A stretch of DNA of 64,000 bases from an uncultured Granulosicoccus sp. (GCA_947495035.1 CANLXI010000007.1:1-64000), one strand, 5' to 3'. Counted from the stretch's first letter, positions 34,850 through 43,570 are shown. Numbers and translations: made by a program. Notes: generated from the letters alone by a model not told the origin.

Positions 34850-36123
34850 CTCAAGCACTGAAACCCGTCGCGATTGTCGGCGGTCTGCGTATTCCCTTCT
34901 GCCGCGCCAATACCGCCTACGCCGAACTGTCGAACATGAAGATGTTGAGCACCGTGCTCAGTGGCATGGTGGAGCGCTATGGTCTGGAAGGGCAGCAGTT
35001 GGGAGAGGTCAATGCCGGTGCTGTCATCACGCATTCTCGCGACTGGAATCTGGCACGGGAAGCTGTTCTGAGTACGCGTCTGTCGCCACGCACACCGGGG
35101 CTGACCATGCAGCAGGCCTGTGGCACTTCCCTGCAGGCGGCGATGACGGCGGCGGCGAAGATCGCCACCGGTCAGATCGACTCGGCCATTGCCGCCGGCA
35201 CTGACACGGTCAGTGATGTGCCGATCGTGTTCAAGCAGAAGTTTGCCAGACGACTGGTATCGCTGGGCAAGGCCCGGGATCTGAAATCGAAGCTGGTTGT
35301 CTTCAAGGGTTTGCGGCCCGCAGAGCTGGCACCGCTGCCACCGTCGGTCAATGAACCACGCACCTTGCTGAGCATGGGGCAGCATTGCGAGCTGATGGCC
35401 AAGACCTGGTCGATTTCCCGTGAAGAGCAGGATGCGCTGGCTCTGGCATCTCACCAAAACGCGGCCAGAGCCTACGATGACGGGTTCTACGATGATCTGC
35501 TGATACCCTGCGAAGGCGTGCTGCGGGACAACAACATGCGGCCGGATTCCAGCATGGAATCGCTGGGCAAGCTGCGAACCGTCTATGACAAGTCGGAGGC
35601 TGGCACGCTGACAGCGGGTAACAGTACACCACTGACTGACGGGGCGGCCGGCGTGCTGCTGTGCTCCGAGGAATGGGCGCGCGAGCGAGGTCTGCCGGTG
35701 CAGGCCTGGCTGACTCACTCCGCCACGGCCGCCGTGGATTTCGTTGGCGGCGCCGGTTTGCTGATGGCGCCGACGGTGGCCATGAGTGACATGCTGCGCC
35801 GGGCCGACCGCAGCCTGCAGGATTTCGATCTGTACGAGATACACGAAGCCTTTGCCGCTCAGGTGCTGTGTACCCTGAAAGCCTGGGAAGATGCCGATTA
35901 TTGTCGTGAGGAACTGGGGCGCGATACGCCCATGGGCAGTATCGATCGCTCCCGCATGAACGTGGTTGGTTCGAGCCTTGCCGTGGGTCACCCCTTCGCT
36001 GCCACCGGCGCCCGTATTCTGGGCACCCTGGCCAGACAGCTCGAGCAGCGTGGTTCCGGCCGCGGCCTCATCTCCGTCTGCACCGCCGGCGGCATGGGCC
36101 TCACCGCCATCCTCGAACACTAA
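34846..36123 (+). CDS. fadI: Acetyl-CoA acyltransferase (thiolase) FadI
   Basis: A 425-residue beta-ketothiolase, the final step of fatty-acid beta-oxidation. The nucleophile Cys92 sits in QQACGTSLQA. The C-terminal GHPFAATGAR supplies the conserved His and SVCTAGGMGL the second Cys. EIHEAFAAQVL is also conserved. Length matches FadI (436 aa) better than FadA (387 aa). ATG 34846 overlaps the fadJ stop. The TAA stop runs into a tandem 28-bp duplication. Confidence 0.95.
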   Translation: MTQALKPVAIVGGLRIPFCRANTAYAELSNMKMLSTVLSGMVERYGLEGQQLGEVNAGAVITHSRDWNLAREAVLSTRLSPRTPGLTMQQACGTSLQAAMTAAAKIATGQIDSAIAAGTDTVSDVPIVFKQKFARRLVSLGKARDLKSKLVVFKGLRPAELAPLPPSVNEPRTLLSMGQHCELMAKTWSISREEQDALALASHQNAARAYDDGFYDDLLIPCEGVLRDNNMRPDSSMESLGKLRTVYDKSEAGTLTAGNSTPLTDGAAGVLLCSEEWARERGLPVQAWLTHSATAAVDFVGGAGLLMAPTVAMSDMLRRADRSLQDFDLYEIHEAFAAQVLCTLKAWEDADYCREELGRDTPMGSIDRSRMNVVGSSLAVGHPFAATGARILGTLARQLEQRGSGRGLISVCTAGGMGLTAILEH

Positions 36124-36177
36124 CCCACGGGTCGGACCATCATAAGTTGAACCCACGGGTCGGACCATCATAAGTTG
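36122..36177. repeat. Tandem duplication of a 28-bp unit at the fadI stop codon
   Basis: Two identical 28-bp units (AACCCACGGGTCGGACCATC plus ATAAGTTG) lie at 36122-36149 and 36150-36177. The first unit contains the last two bases of the fadI stop codon. Each holds GGGTCGGACCA. An inverted copy, TGGTCCGACCC, occurs at 36270-36280 beyond an AT-rich stretch. Confidence 0.95.
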
Positions 36178-36280
36178 TTGTAATTTAAAAACTAACCGTT
36201 GAAAACTGTGCCAATATTCCTCTTGCAACTCGTTTTTTACCGTGGAAAAGCGAGGATTAGTGGCGTTTGTGGTCCGACCC
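36129..36280. mobile_element. Possible REP/MITE-like remnant with inverted GGGTCGGACCA ends
   Basis: Two copies of GGGTCGGACCA (36129-36139, 36157-36167) face one inverted copy (36270-36280). The roughly 100 bp between them is clearly more AT-rich than the neighbouring genes. This arrangement resembles a non-autonomous REP-type or MITE-like element of the kind moved by a transposase elsewhere. No transposase gene is present in the window. Identification rests on structure alone. Confidence 0.4.
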
Positions 36281-36342
36281 TGGTAAGTGTTTGTTTTGCT
36301 GGGTGATATGATGATTCTAGATGGCTGTGAGAGGTAAGGGGC

Positions 36343-37068
36343 ATGAAAATGAGGGTGTTTGAACGATGTCTTTGGCTGGCGGTGATCTGCTGTGCCGGGC
36401 AGATCAGCGGGGTGGCTCATGCGCAGTCCGGGAGCGAGCCTCAATACAATGTGTACAGCCTCAGCAGCGAAGCATCGGCCGAAGTGGCCAATGACCTGAT
36501 GATTGCCACTCTGGTAGTGCAGCAGGAAGATGCCGATCCTGCAAAGCTTGCCGAGAAGGTCAATGAAACCATGCGTTGGGCCATGAGCCAGCTTGACGAG
36601 TTCGACACGCTCAAGGTCAGCACTCGCGATTACCAGACCTACCCGCGCTATGACACCAGTCAGGTCCGTCGCCTGATCGGCTGGCGGGCAACGCAGAGTC
36701 TGCAGCTGGAAACCGAAGATTTCAGTGCCGCCAGTCAGGCCATCCAGACGCTGCAGGAGCGGCTTCAAGTGCAAGGTATCCGCCACATGGCACAGGAGCT
36801 GACTCGTCGACAGGCCTCGGATGCCCTGATCAGCGAGGCTCTGGATGCCTTCAAGGCTCGCGCCGAGCTGGTACAGCAGAACATGGGAGCCAGCGGCTAT
36901 CAGGTACTCGATGTCAACATCCAGACTGGCGAAAGCAATACGCCGATGTTCACGGCCCGCGCCGAAATGGCCGATATGGTGCGCAGTTCGGTCGCCACCG
37001 AACCGGCTCTGGAAGCCGGCACCAGCCGGGTCAATGTCCAGGTGTTCGGCAGGGTGCAACTGGATTGA
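36343..37068 (+). CDS. SIMPL-domain (DUF541) periplasmic protein
   Basis: A 241-residue exported protein with signal peptide (LWLAVICCAGQISGVAHAQ) and a SIMPL/DUF541 domain. Typical features are SSEASAEVANDLMIATLVV at the start, VSTRDYQTYPRYD in the middle, and repeated helical segments such as LISEALDAFKARAELVQQNMG. The family is found in periplasm and outer-membrane fractions; its function is poorly defined. The start could be ATG 36343 or ATG 36349; the AAGGGG site is better spaced for the latter. Confidence 0.85.
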   Translation: MKMRVFERCLWLAVICCAGQISGVAHAQSGSEPQYNVYSLSSEASAEVANDLMIATLVVQQEDADPAKLAEKVNETMRWAMSQLDEFDTLKVSTRDYQTYPRYDTSQVRRLIGWRATQSLQLETEDFSAASQAIQTLQERLQVQGIRHMAQELTRRQASDALISEALDAFKARAELVQQNMGASGYQVLDVNIQTGESNTPMFTARAEMADMVRSSVATEPALEAGTSRVNVQVFGRVQLD

Positions 37069-37168
37069 ATCAGGCAGGCGGGCTGGCGCTGATGAATTGA
37101 TGCGGCGGCTGCGAAGCTGCCCGATATCTGGTTACACTGTCAGATCAAATTCTCGAGGACCATTTCCC

Positions 37169-37612
37169 ATGGATCATGCACCGTTCATGCAGGCTGCCAT
37201 CGAAGAGGCGCGCAAGGGGCGCGCGGCGGGCGGAATACCGATTGGCTCCGTGCTGGTGGTTGACGGTGAAATCATCGGCAGAGGCCACAACCAGCGCGTC
37301 CAGCAAGGCAGCAGCATCCGCCATGCCGAGATGGATTGTCTGGAGGAGACTGGCAGACTGCCGGCCAGCACATACCAGAAGGCCACGCTGTACTCCACGC
37401 TCTCACCCTGCGACATGTGCAGTGGTGCGGTATTGCTGTACGGGATTCCCCACGTGGTTGTCGGTGAAAACAAGACCTTCCAGGGGCCCGAAGAGTACGT
37501 TCGCAGCCGCGGTGTGAAGGTCGAGGTTCTGGATGATCCGGAGTGCATCGCCTTGATGGAGGAATTCATCGAAGCCGAGCCCGGACTCTGGAATGAGGAT
37601 ATCGGTGAGTAG
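37169..37612 (+). CDS. Cytosine deaminase, yeast Fcy1-like type
   Basis: A 147-residue zinc deaminase of the CDA fold. Zinc ligands and catalytic Glu are H52 and E54 (RHAEMDCLE), C81 and C84 (LSPCDMC). The sequence resembles yeast Fcy1 strikingly. GVPIG/GIPIG, GRGHN, LSPCDMC.GA, YGIP and GEN segments align, and the C-terminus WNEDIGE matches Fcy1's W-x-EDIGE, whose Asp contacts the pyrimidine ring. This differs from the bacterial amidohydrolase CodA, and from guanine deaminases and TadA. Predicted reaction: cytosine to uracil plus ammonia in pyrimidine salvage. It is a single gene after the SIMPL gene. Confidence 0.88.
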   Translation: MDHAPFMQAAIEEARKGRAAGGIPIGSVLVVDGEIIGRGHNQRVQQGSSIRHAEMDCLEETGRLPASTYQKATLYSTLSPCDMCSGAVLLYGIPHVVVGENKTFQGPEEYVRSRGVKVEVLDDPECIALMEEFIEAEPGLWNEDIGE

Positions 37613-37738
37613 CCAGGGACAGAACCCGTGCGGGCTGACAGCGGGCAGGCGATAGTCCTGTCAACGGTCGGTTGTACTCAGGCGACCATCAATCGGCGAT
37701 AATGCGCCAGATCACGCTGCAGGGTAGCGCGCTCAATG

Positions 37739-37749
37739 CCGTTTAACGG
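37739..37749. promoter_or_regulatory. Small dyad upstream of etfBA
   Basis: CCGTT-T-AACGG, 57 bp before etfB, is followed by an AT-rich TTAATAT. It could be an operator or promoter element for the electron-transfer flavoprotein operon. No confident -35/-10 pair could be placed. Confidence 0.25.
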
Positions 37750-37805
37750 TTAATATCGCCTCCCTGCATTTCCATTTTCCAACCGAGTAATACAGGCAGC
37801 TGCCC

Positions 37806-38555
37806 ATGAAAATCATCGTAGGCGTCAAGCGCGTTCTCGACTACAACGTGAAGGCTCGCGTCAAGGCGGACAAATCCGGCATCGAGCTGGCCAACGTCAA
37901 GATGTCGATGAACCCGTTCGACGAAATCGCCGTGGAAGAAGCCTTGCGCATCAAGGAAGCCGGTCACGCCGACGAGGTCATCGCCGTGTCGGTCGGCCCG
38001 TCGCAGAGTCAGGAAACCATCCGCACGGCACTGGCCATGGGGGCGGACCGCGGTATCCTCATCGAGACCGACGAGCAACTGCAACCGCTGGCCATTGCCA
38101 AGCTGTTCAAGCACCTCGTTGAGAAGGAAGAGCCGGGCCTGGTGGTTCTGGGCAAGCAGGCCATCGACGACGATTCCAACCAGACCGGACAGATGCTGTC
38201 TGCGCTGACTGGCATGTCACAGGCCACATTTGCGTCCAAGGTGGAATTCGACGGGGATCATCTCAAGGTCACTCGTGAAGTGGATGCCGGCCTGGAGTCC
38301 ATCAAGGTCAGCCTGCCGTCCATCATCACCGCCGATCTGCGTTTGAACGAGCCGCGCTATGCCAAGCTGCCGAACATCATGAAAGCCAAGAAGAAGCCGC
38401 TGGAAGTGATCCCGGTTGCCGATACGGGCGTCGATGTCAGCAGCGGCCTGTCCGTGGTTGAAGTCAATGAGCCGCCCAAGCGCGAGGCCGGCATTATCGT
38501 CAACAGTGTTGCAGAGCTGGTCGAGAAGCTCCGCAACGAAGCCAAAGTCATCTGA
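37806..38555 (+). CDS. etfB: Electron transfer flavoprotein beta subunit
   Basis: A 249-residue EtfB. It opens with [19 protein letters not shown] and has the family motifs [17 protein letters not shown] and [17 protein letters not shown] (the AMP-binding region). The conserved [17 protein letters not shown] segment is also present. With EtfA it carries electrons from acyl-CoA dehydrogenases to ETF:quinone oxidoreductase. It precedes etfA by 26 bp and lies in a stretch rich in beta-oxidation genes. Confidence 0.97.
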   Translation: MKIIVGVKRVLDYNVKARVKADKSGIELANVKMSMNPFDEIAVEEALRIKEAGHADEVIAVSVGPSQSQETIRTALAMGADRGILIETDEQLQPLAIAKLFKHLVEKEEPGLVVLGKQAIDDDSNQTGQMLSALTGMSQATFASKVEFDGDHLKVTREVDAGLESIKVSLPSIITADLRLNEPRYAKLPNIMKAKKKPLEVIPVADTGVDVSSGLSVVEVNEPPKREAGIIVNSVAELVEKLRNEAKVI

Positions 38556-38581
38556 CCCGCCGTCAACAGGAGATATCGATC

Positions 38582-39517
38582 ATGAGTACACTAATTCTGG
38601 TTGAGCACGAAGGCGGCGACATTCGTCCGGCGACACTCAGCGTGGTGACAGCCGCCGCCGCCATCGGAGGTGATGTGCATCTGCTGGTTGCCGGCAGTGA
38701 GGCAACGGCTGTAGCCGACAAGGCTGCCACGATTGCCGGTGTCAGCAAGGTCCTGCTGGCCGATTCCCCGGCCTATGCCAATGAGCTGGCCGAGAATCTG
38801 TCGGCGCTGGTCATCAAGCACGCCGAAGGCTACAGCCATATCCTGTTCGCAGCCACCGCTGCCGGCAAGAACGTCATGCCTCGTGTGGCGGCTTTGCTGG
38901 ATGTTTCCGGAATCTCGGACATCATCGAAGTCAAGAGTGAAGACACCTTCGTCCGCCCCATCTACGCGGGCAATGCGCTGGCCACCGTCAAGAGCAGCGA
39001 CCCGGTCAAGGTCATCGGTGTGCGCACCACCGCTTTCGATGCCGCTGCGGCAGAAGGCGGTTCGGCCAGCGTGGAAACTGTCGAAGCCTCCGAGGCCAAC
39101 GACAAGGTCTCGTTCATCGGGCAGGAACTGTCACAGTCGGACCGGCCGGAACTCACCAGTGCCGCCACCGTGGTGTCGGGTGGTCGAGGCATGCAAAGTG
39201 GCGAGAATTTCGCCATGCTCGATGATATCGCCGGCAAGCTCAATGCGGCCGTTGGCGCCTCCCGGGCCGCGGTTGATGCCGGTTTCGTACCCAATGAGTA
39301 CCAGGTAGGGCAGACCGGCAAGGTGGTTGCCCCTGATCTGTATCTGGCTGTCGGCATCTCCGGTGCCATTCAGCATCTGGCCGGCATGAAGGACAGCAAG
39401 GTCATCGTCGCCATCAACAAGGATGAGGAAGCTCCGATCTTCCAGGTGGCCGATTATGGCCTGGTCGCCGATCTGTTCGAGGCCCTGCCGGAATTGTCCG
39501 CAGCACTCGACAGCTAG
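38582..39517 (+). CDS. etfA: Electron transfer flavoprotein alpha subunit
   Basis: A 311-residue EtfA. The C-terminal FAD domain shows [58 protein letters not shown] and [20 protein letters not shown], the classic EtfA signature. An ATG at 38582 has GGAG eight bases upstream. It pairs with the preceding etfB. A 10-bp hairpin follows. Confidence 0.97.
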   Translation: MSTLILVEHEGGDIRPATLSVVTAAAAIGGDVHLLVAGSEATAVADKAATIAGVSKVLLADSPAYANELAENLSALVIKHAEGYSHILFAATAAGKNVMPRVAALLDVSGISDIIEVKSEDTFVRPIYAGNALATVKSSDPVKVIGVRTTAFDAAAAEGGSASVETVEASEANDKVSFIGQELSQSDRPELTSAATVVSGGRGMQSGENFAMLDDIAGKLNAAVGASRAAVDAGFVPNEYQVGQTGKVVAPDLYLAVGISGAIQHLAGMKDSKVIVAINKDEEAPIFQVADYGLVADLFEALPELSAALDS

Positions 39518-39531
39518 TCGATCTAGCGTGA

Positions 39532-39559
39532 ACCGGCGGACCGAAACGCGTCCGCCGGT
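39532..39559 (+). terminator. Hairpin after etfA
   Basis: ACCGGCGGAC (39532-39541) pairs perfectly with GTCCGCCGGT (39550-39559) around an 8-nt loop, 15 bp after the etfA stop. No T tract follows. Confidence 0.6.
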
Positions 39560-39633
39560 ATCCGATTTACCAGCCATAGGGTCTCTCTTCTTATCGGTTT
39601 ATACTGTTGGCCCCGACACCGTTGGAGCTGATG

Positions 39634-40131
39634 ATGGAAAAGAAGATTCGCGATGCTGTTGACCGTTCACTGGATGAGCTGAAGAGCATTCAGGACAAGG
39701 TGGATGAGTTCATCGATGACCTGCCCGAGGAAGGCAAGGAAATCAGGGATTCTGCCAGAAAGGCTCTCGGTCAGATCAACGAGCTGTTGAGTAACTCCAT
39801 GCGCAAGGCGGCTGATCAGGCAGACGAGGCGCAGTTGCAGGCTCATCTGGGCTTGATGGAAGCCCAGGAGAAGCTGGAAGCCTCCAGAGCGGTCGTGGAT
39901 GACTACGTGGCCAGGGCCACGGACGAATCGAAGAAATTCCTGGATGAAGCCGAGTTGAAGCGCCATCTGGCCGTCATGGAAGCGCAGGATTTCTGGGAAA
40001 AGCGCGGCACGCATCTGGCTGAAGAGTTCAAGACGTCTGCGGCGACCATGCAGAGTCTGGCCGAAAGAGCCATGCAGGACATGCAGTCAGCGTTCGAGCG
40101 CTGGAACGATCAGTTCAAGAGCGGCAAGTAG
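39634..40131 (+). CDS. Helical protein with internal repeat, function unknown
   Basis: A 165-residue, highly charged and almost entirely alpha-helical protein with no signal peptide or membrane segment. Two internal copies of a unit are visible: QLQAHLGLMEAQEKLE and ELKRHLAVMEAQDFWE, about 45 residues apart, separated by heptad-like stretches. A coiled-coil scaffold is likely. ATG 39634 has GGAG six bases upstream; ATG 39631 is too close to it. It lies between etfA and the acyl-CoA dehydrogenase gene, with hairpins on both sides, so it is probably its own transcript. I do not recognise the family. Confidence 0.75.
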   Translation: MEKKIRDAVDRSLDELKSIQDKVDEFIDDLPEEGKEIRDSARKALGQINELLSNSMRKAADQADEAQLQAHLGLMEAQEKLEASRAVVDDYVARATDESKKFLDEAELKRHLAVMEAQDFWEKRGTHLAEEFKTSAATMQSLAERAMQDMQSAFERWNDQFKSGK

Positions 40132-40150
40132 AAGACCGCTAAGTGTCATC

Positions 40151-40172
40151 AGGCGACAGCCAGCTGTCGCCT
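40151..40172 (+). terminator. Hairpin after the helical-repeat gene
   Basis: AGGCGACAG (40151-40159) and CTGTCGCCT (40164-40172) form a 9-bp stem with a CCAG loop, 20 bp after the stop codon. It lacks a T tract. Confidence 0.6.
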
Positions 40173-40231
40173 GTCACACCACCGGCGACAAGGCGGGTGG
40201 TTCCACTTGATTCTGCAGAAGGATCCCGAAG

Positions 40232-42016
40232 ATGACTTATACCGCACCCGTCAAGGACATCGCCTTTGCACTCCGGCATGTTATCGGTTTATCCGACATT
40301 GCCGAACTGGAAGGTTTTGAAGATGCAACCCCGGATCTTGTGGAAGCTGTGCTGGAAGAATCAGCCCGCTTTACCGGCGATGTACTGGCGCCACTGAATC
40401 GCACGGGTGACCTGCAGGGAAGTCAATGGAACGAGGGTGAGGTGTCCACGCCCGATGGGTGGAAGGACGCCTACAATCAGTTTGTCGAGAACGGTTGGGG
40501 CAGTCTGGCCTTTCCTCCCGAGTTCGGTGGTCAGGGCTTGCCGATGACCGTCGCCGCAGCCGTACAGGAAATGTGGCACAGCGCCAACATGTCGTTCGGA
40601 CTCTGCCCGCTGCTGACCCAGGGGGCGGTCGATGCCATTGAACACCACGCATCGGAAGAGTTGCAGCAGCAGTTTCTGCCCAAAATGGTGGAAGGTGTCT
40701 GGTCCGGCACCATGAACCTGACCGAACCGCAGGCCGGCTCCGATCTGGCATCGGTTCGCAGCACGGCTGTCCCACAAGGCGATCATTACCTGATCAGTGG
40801 TCAGAAGATCTTCATCACCTACGGTGAGCATGATCTGACGGAAAACATCATTCATCTGGTACTGGCGCGTCTGCCTGACGCGCCGCCCGGGGTCAAGGGA
40901 ATCTCCCTGTTCATCGTGCCCAAGTTTCTGGTCAACGATGATGGCTCGATCGGCGAACGCAATGACGTGAAATGTGTGTCTCTGGAGCACAAGCTGGGCA
41001 TTCATGCCAGCCCGACCTGCGTCATGTCCTATGGCGACAATGGCGGTGCCACGGGATATCTGGTGGGAAAGGAACATCACGGTCTGGTCTACATGTTCAC
41101 GATGATGAATCAGGCTCGACACGCAGTCGGAGTGGAAGGTTATGGCATTGCAGAGCGTGCCTATCAGCAGGCGCTCTCCTACGCGCGGGACCGCAAGCAG
41201 GGCAAGACCTTGCTTGGCCAGAGCGAAGAGGATCAGGGCATCATCAATCATCCGGATGTGCGTCGCATTCTGATGACGATGAAGTCCACCATCGTGGCCA
41301 TGCGTGGTCTCGGCCTGGAATGTGCGTCGGCCTTCGATCGAGCACGACGGCACCAGGACAAGGCTGTGAGCGAGCGCATGCAGCGCCGTGGTGAATTGCT
41401 GACCCCACTGGTAAAGGGCTGGTCAACCGAGATGGGAGTCGATCTCTGCTCACTCGGCATGCAGGTGCACGGTGGCATGGGTTACATCGAAGAGACCGGA
41501 GCGGCGCAGTATCTTCGCGATGCCCGTATCGCTCCGATCTATGAAGGCACAACCGCTATTCAGGCCAATGACCTGATCGGTCGCAAGACTGCCCGTGATG
41601 GCGGGCAGGGCATGAGTGAGTTGATCAGCGACATGCGTGCCACGCAGGATGAGCTGTCCAGTCTGGATCACGCGGATATACAGGCCATCGTCAAGCGGTT
41701 CGATGCGGCCATCGGGGCGGCAGAAACAGCCAACGAGTGGTTGCTGGCACAGAACGATGCCAGTCAGGCAGCGGCGACCTCGGTGGAATTTCTGATGATG
41801 CACGGGTATCTGGCTGGCGGCTGGATGATGGCCAGGACCGCCTCGGCAGCGCTCGAGCAGAGTCAGACGCCAGAGGCGGACAAAGACTGGTTGGCGTCAC
41901 AGATCACTCTGGCGCGCTACTATGCGGAGCGCATGTTGCCTCTGGTCGAGTCAGGCAGCACCATCATCACGAACAGTGCGGCATCCACGGTGGCACTGAA
42001 CCCTGATCAGCTGTAG
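40232..42016 (+). CDS. Acyl-CoA dehydrogenase with C-terminal extension
   Basis: A 594-residue FAD-dependent acyl-CoA dehydrogenase of the long bacterial type, about 600 aa with an added N-terminal segment and a C-terminal helical domain. Motifs include FPPEFGGQGLPMTVA, NLTEPQAGSDLASVRSTA, KIFITYGEHDLTENIIHLV, QVHGGMGYIEETGAAQYLRD and the late YEGTTAIQANDLIGRK carrying the family's active-site region. It is the first step of beta-oxidation and passes electrons to EtfAB, encoded just upstream. The ATG has an AAGGA site eight bases upstream. Confidence 0.95.
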   Translation: MTYTAPVKDIAFALRHVIGLSDIAELEGFEDATPDLVEAVLEESARFTGDVLAPLNRTGDLQGSQWNEGEVSTPDGWKDAYNQFVENGWGSLAFPPEFGGQGLPMTVAAAVQEMWHSANMSFGLCPLLTQGAVDAIEHHASEELQQQFLPKMVEGVWSGTMNLTEPQAGSDLASVRSTAVPQGDHYLISGQKIFITYGEHDLTENIIHLVLARLPDAPPGVKGISLFIVPKFLVNDDGSIGERNDVKCVSLEHKLGIHASPTCVMSYGDNGGATGYLVGKEHHGLVYMFTMMNQARHAVGVEGYGIAERAYQQALSYARDRKQGKTLLGQSEEDQGIINHPDVRRILMTMKSTIVAMRGLGLECASAFDRARRHQDKAVSERMQRRGELLTPLVKGWSTEMGVDLCSLGMQVHGGMGYIEETGAAQYLRDARIAPIYEGTTAIQANDLIGRKTARDGGQGMSELISDMRATQDELSSLDHADIQAIVKRFDAAIGAAETANEWLLAQNDASQAAATSVEFLMMHGYLAGGWMMARTASAALEQSQTPEADKDWLASQITLARYYAERMLPLVESGSTIITNSAASTVALNPDQL

Positions 42017-42031
42017 GTTCCGGCCAAGTTG

Positions 42032-42059
42032 TATCCGGACACCTTGCTGTGTCCGGATA
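42032..42059. terminator. Perfect 11-bp hairpin between convergent genes
   Basis: TATCCGGACAC (42032-42042) and GTGTCCGGATA (42049-42059) enclose a CTTGCT loop. It lies 15 bp after the acyl-CoA dehydrogenase stop and 55 bp before the convergent hydrolase stop. It probably serves both transcripts, although it has no T tract. Confidence 0.65.
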
Positions 42060-42114
42060 GCGATCTGGACCAGGCAGAACCAAGCCTGTCCGCATTGACT
42101 GACACCGCTGGCCT

Positions 42115-43191
42115 TCATTGCGACCAGTGGGGTGTCCTGTCCTTGTCCACCAGTACGGCACGCACGCCCTCCACCAGATCGGGGTGTCGGCAGGCCTCCT
42201 GCGCCAACTGCAGCTCCAGTTGCAGGCAGTCTTCCAATTCAAGCCCATGGGTCTGCCTGAACAGGGACAGGGTCATGTCCAGAGAATGCGGAGAAGCACT
42301 GTCCAGCAGCGACAGTATGAGTTTGGCATCCGTGGAGTGCTCGGTGTCCTGTTGCAATCTTGCGCGAATCGCTGTCAGATCGTCGTCGGCAAACCAGTGT
42401 GCCCGTTGCGTGAGAATCTGCTGGAAGGACTGGCGTTGAGCCTCCCGATTGCTCTCTTCGTGAATCGAACTGCCCGAGTCTCCCGAACTTTCCGACTCAC
42501 TGGTTTCACTGGCCAGCACCTGTTCGACAACGCGACAGGCTTCGTCACAGGAACTGCAATCGTCGTCCTGCAATGCCGCCTGCAGGGCATCCAGCAGGGA
42601 ATCGAGAGCGTCACTGGCCACATGGTGTGTTGCCAGCCCCGTCTCGACGGCTTCGATACCTTTCACCGAGGCAGACGTCAGACCCAGCCAGTAACCACAA
42701 CGCAGAGGCAGACGCGGCAGGAACCATGATGCGCCGACATCCGGGAAAAAGCCGATTCGACTCTCCGGCATGGCCATCACGGCCTTCTCCGTGACGACGC
42801 GATACTGACCGTGCACGGATACACCGAGGCCGCCACCCATGGCAATTCCGTCGATCAGGGCCAGATAGGGTTTGCGGCACTTGGCGATGGACAGGTTCAG
42901 GGCGTACTCATTGGTGAAGTAATGCCTGATGGCCTCGTGATCACCATTCAGGGCGTGCTGCCGAATCTGTTTCATGTCACCACCGGCACAAAAGGCTCGT
43001 TCGCTATCGGAGCTGATGATGATCATCTTGATGGCATTATCCGATTCCAGCTTGCGCAGACCTTCACTCAGCGCCAGGACCATGTCGATGGTCAGGGCAT
43101 TGAGTGTTTCCGGTCGCGACAGAACCAGCATGCCCACGGGCCCTCGGGCTTCCAGACGAATACCGTTCCGGGGTTCGGTGACTGTGTTCAT
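42115..43191 (-). CDS. 3-Hydroxyisobutyryl-CoA hydrolase-like crotonase
   Basis: A 358-residue crotonase-fold enzyme. The motif set LSRPETLNALTIDMVLALSE, FCAGGDMKQIRQHA, IDGIAMGGGLGVSVHGQYRV and MPESRIGFFPDVGASWFLPR is typical of 3-hydroxyisobutyryl-CoA hydrolases in valine breakdown, as is the length. A low-complexity acidic and Cys-rich insert (about residues 215-255, DDDCSSCDEAC then an S/E-rich run) separates the core from the C-terminal ECH_2-type domain, which is unusual. ATG 43191 is supported by a GGGAGAG site. It lies 35 bp after the DUF952 gene on the same strand. Confidence 0.88.
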   Translation of the reverse strand: MNTVTEPRNGIRLEARGPVGMLVLSRPETLNALTIDMVLALSEGLRKLESDNAIKMIIISSDSERAFCAGGDMKQIRQHALNGDHEAIRHYFTNEYALNLSIAKCRKPYLALIDGIAMGGGLGVSVHGQYRVVTEKAVMAMPESRIGFFPDVGASWFLPRLPLRCGYWLGLTSASVKGIEAVETGLATHHVASDALDSLLDALQAALQDDDCSSCDEACRVVEQVLASETSESESSGDSGSSIHEESNREAQRQSFQQILTQRAHWFADDDLTAIRARLQQDTEHSTDAKLILSLLDSASPHSLDMTLSLFRQTHGLELEDCLQLELQLAQEACRHPDLVEGVRAVLVDKDRTPHWSQ

Positions 43192-43225
43192 CAAGTGCTC
43201 TCCCTGTTGCTGATCACTGGAACTG

Positions 43226-43570
43226 TCATTCAAGCACGCCCAGGCGTTCGCCGGATTGCAATCCGTAAGGGATACAATCGACAATGCAGTCGGCTGCCAG
43301 GGGGCCATAGACATGGGGGAAGAGTTCGTCGCCACCGACCGTGTTTTCCAGAATGAGTGCCGGCGTCAGTCGGTCAACGGCAATGATCAGCAGGTGAACA
43401 TCGTCGATGTCGGCATAGTAGCGAGCTGTGACCCCATGCAGTTGCTGCTGACTGCAGCAGTGAATGAATCCTTCGGAGTCGAGAGATGCGCAACGATAAT
43501 CCCCGCCAGCGGCCAGTGGGGCGATGTCGGCATCAAGGGCGATGTGGTAGATGAGAGCTTGTTCTGACAT
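43226..43570 (-). CDS. DUF952 protein
   Basis: A 114-residue protein matching DUF952. It has YHIALDADI at the start, then SEGFIHCCSQQQL with a conserved His-Cys and ELFPHVYGPLAADCI. The fold is related to ADP-ribosyltransferases, but its activity is not established. I chose ATG 43570, which gives the family start; an earlier in-frame start would add 24 unrelated residues. It is upstream of, and probably cotranscribed with, the hydrolase gene, and divergent from the enoyl-CoA hydratase. Confidence 0.87.
   Translation of the reverse strand: MSEQALIYHIALDADIAPLAAGGDYRCASLDSEGFIHCCSQQQLHGVTARYYADIDDVHLLIIAVDRLTPALILENTVGGDELFPHVYGPLAADCIVDCIPYGLQSGERLGVLE

Noticed and set aside
34816..37059. A 747-codon open frame on the minus strand spanning fadI and the SIMPL gene
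   Set aside because: It is antisense to two well-supported genes and the repeat region. Its composition is Gln/His-rich, typical of a shadow frame in GC-rich DNA.
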